NCBI GenBank assembly: GCA_026713385.1
Contig: JAPOOP010000439.1
Location: 1 to 33,219, forward strand
Direction of reading: 5' to 3'
DNA from: Candidatus Poribacteria bacterium
GTDB taxonomy: Bacteria; Poribacteria; WGA-4E; WGA-3G
DNA length: 33,219 nt
Position 1 is the first letter of the stretch. Each line of letters starts with the position of its first letter. The position numbers and the translations under genes were made by a program. Below the pieces are notes generated by a model. The model did not search any database and was not told the DNA's origin. It saw nothing but the letters and a program-made list of their open reading frames with translations. Of the stretch, positions 32,591 through 33,219 are shown piece after piece.

Positions 32591-32882
32591 GCGTTTAGTA
32601 GATAGCTGTCAGCCGTCAGCCGTCGGTAATTGAATTGTCAGAATCAGGATAATCCTCTAAATCCCCTTATCAGGGGGACAGGATTACAGGATGGATAGGA
32701 TTGTGGTGTTTTTGCTGATGTTGTGAGTTTCAGAGTATTCAGAGTAACTCTGAAAATGGGTGAATTTGAAAAAAGTTGTGAATGTAGATGATGACTGGAT
32801 TGGCGGTGGTTTTGATGGGTGGTTTAAAAAAAGTTACTCTGAAAATGAAGATAAGAATTGTGATTGGGGAATGTGGGTGTTC

Positions 32883-32899
32883 ATTGTCTGAATCGCGGA
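32883..32899 (+). repeat. 17-bp dispersed repeat, inverse copy of 15029-15045
   Basis: ATTGTCTGAATCGCGGA is the exact reverse complement of the sequence at 15029-15045 and leads into GACACGGATTGTGCGGATT-type degenerate short repeats. Confidence 0.6.
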
Positions 32900-32961
32900 T
32901 GACACGGATTGTGCGGATTGCGCGGATTTTGGTAATTGTGTATTGCGGTATCTTCAGCCCG

Positions 32962-33026
32962 AGCGGGGCGGCAAGTGTGTAGAAAACGTTTCAGAAAAGA
33001 CAAAGCCCCAGCGGGGCGGCAAGTGT
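32962..33026. repeat. Two copies of AGCGGGGCGGCAAGTGT
   Basis: Exact 17-base copies at 32962-32978 and 33010-33026, 48 bases apart. In the second, GCCCC-AGC-GGGGC (33005-33017) is a perfect hairpin. Read on the minus strand its loop is GCT flanked by CC and GG, matching the hairpins at 14932-14997. Confidence 0.65.
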
Positions 33027-33099
33027 ATAACAGGGGTGCTCCCTTAACAAGGGTGTTGGGTAAGTTTGAGAGGGACACCGGAGAGAAATTGGCTCTGGC

Positions 33100-33219
33100 T
33101 TATGAAGTTTTTTGCTGGTGCTCGGCGATGATCTTTCCTAATGCTCTCAAGGCATCGTTAACAGATTTCGCGTCTGGGAACATTTCGGCTACGTCGTCGT
33201 CAAGCCGAATCAGGTTTGT
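33100..33219 (-). CDS. C-terminal end of a small antitoxin-like or hypothetical protein, cut by window edge
   Basis: 39 codons are open from the window edge to a TAA at 33102-33100. The end reads LIRLDDDVAEMFPDAKSVND then ALRALGKIIAEHQQ. Short acidic DDDVAEMFPDAKSVN-ALR tails occur in small proteins of the kind often annotated as antitoxins or DNA-binding accessory proteins. The N-terminus is missing, so the family and function cannot be fixed. Confidence 0.55.
   Translation of the reverse strand, partial: TNLIRLDDDVAEMFPDAKSVNDALRALGKIIAEHQQKTS

Larger units (their letters stand above)
32591..33099. other. Non-coding, repeat-rich spacer
   Basis: I see no gene here. It holds CAGCCGTCAGCCGTC (~32609-32624, like the CAGCAGTCAG repeats), a CCCCT/AGGGG hairpin near 32663-32676, GTWACTCTGAAAATG twice (~32743 and ~32833), the 17-bp repeat at 32883-32899 followed by CGGATT-type short repeats, and the AGCGGGGCGGCAAGTGT pair described separately. 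Confidence 0.5.

Overview
The window looks like a piece of chromosome from an uncultured Gram-negative bacterium. Candidatus Poribacteria (sponge or marine) is my best guess. This is inferred from the combination of LamG and NPCBM surface proteins, a giant gingipain-type C25 peptidase with an NFPNPF C-terminal sorting-like domain, a pair of EutN/CcmL microcompartment vertex proteins, and many short dispersed repeats. No 16S rRNA or other phylogenetic marker is present, so the assignment stays open.

Layout: (1) 1-3219: a truncated LamG protein, an NPCBM protein with a TTG start, ndk, and a divergent tandem-GNAT acetyltransferase. (2) 3393-14820: a tight, AT-rich, five-gene plus-strand operon behind a recognisable sigma-70 promoter. 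It holds two large proteins of unknown family (one with a long coiled coil), a small unknown protein, a 1799-residue DUF1998-type superfamily 2 helicase and a Cas4/RecB-like iron-sulphur nuclease. This is the best candidate for an undescribed (probably anti-phage) system. (3) 14821-16913: a hairpin-rich spacer and an ankyrin-type gene broken by a one-base frameshift, driven by a promoter very like that of the operon. (4) 16917-23622, minus strand: the C25 peptidase, a discoidin-like lipoprotein and two BMC vertex proteins. (5) 23885-27301, minus strand: an NtrC-type sigma-54 activator and its histidine kinase, separated by an exact 120-bp repeat in three copies. (6) 27381-31987, minus strand: ribD-ribE-ribBA-ribH and hisH, giving nearly a whole riboflavin pathway with a conventional promoter and no FMN riboswitch. 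(7) 32064-32561, minus strand: a peroxiredoxin-like gene with an in-frame TGA exactly at the catalytic cysteine position, followed by a hairpin. It is a strong selenoprotein candidate. (8) 32591-33219: repeat-rich DNA and the tail of a small antitoxin-like protein.

The two observations most worth following are the five-gene helicase/nuclease operon and the TGA-containing peroxiredoxin-like gene. A third theme is repeat DNA that has become part of, or abuts, coding sequence (in the C25 peptidase, at the histidine kinase start, and at the hisH stop).
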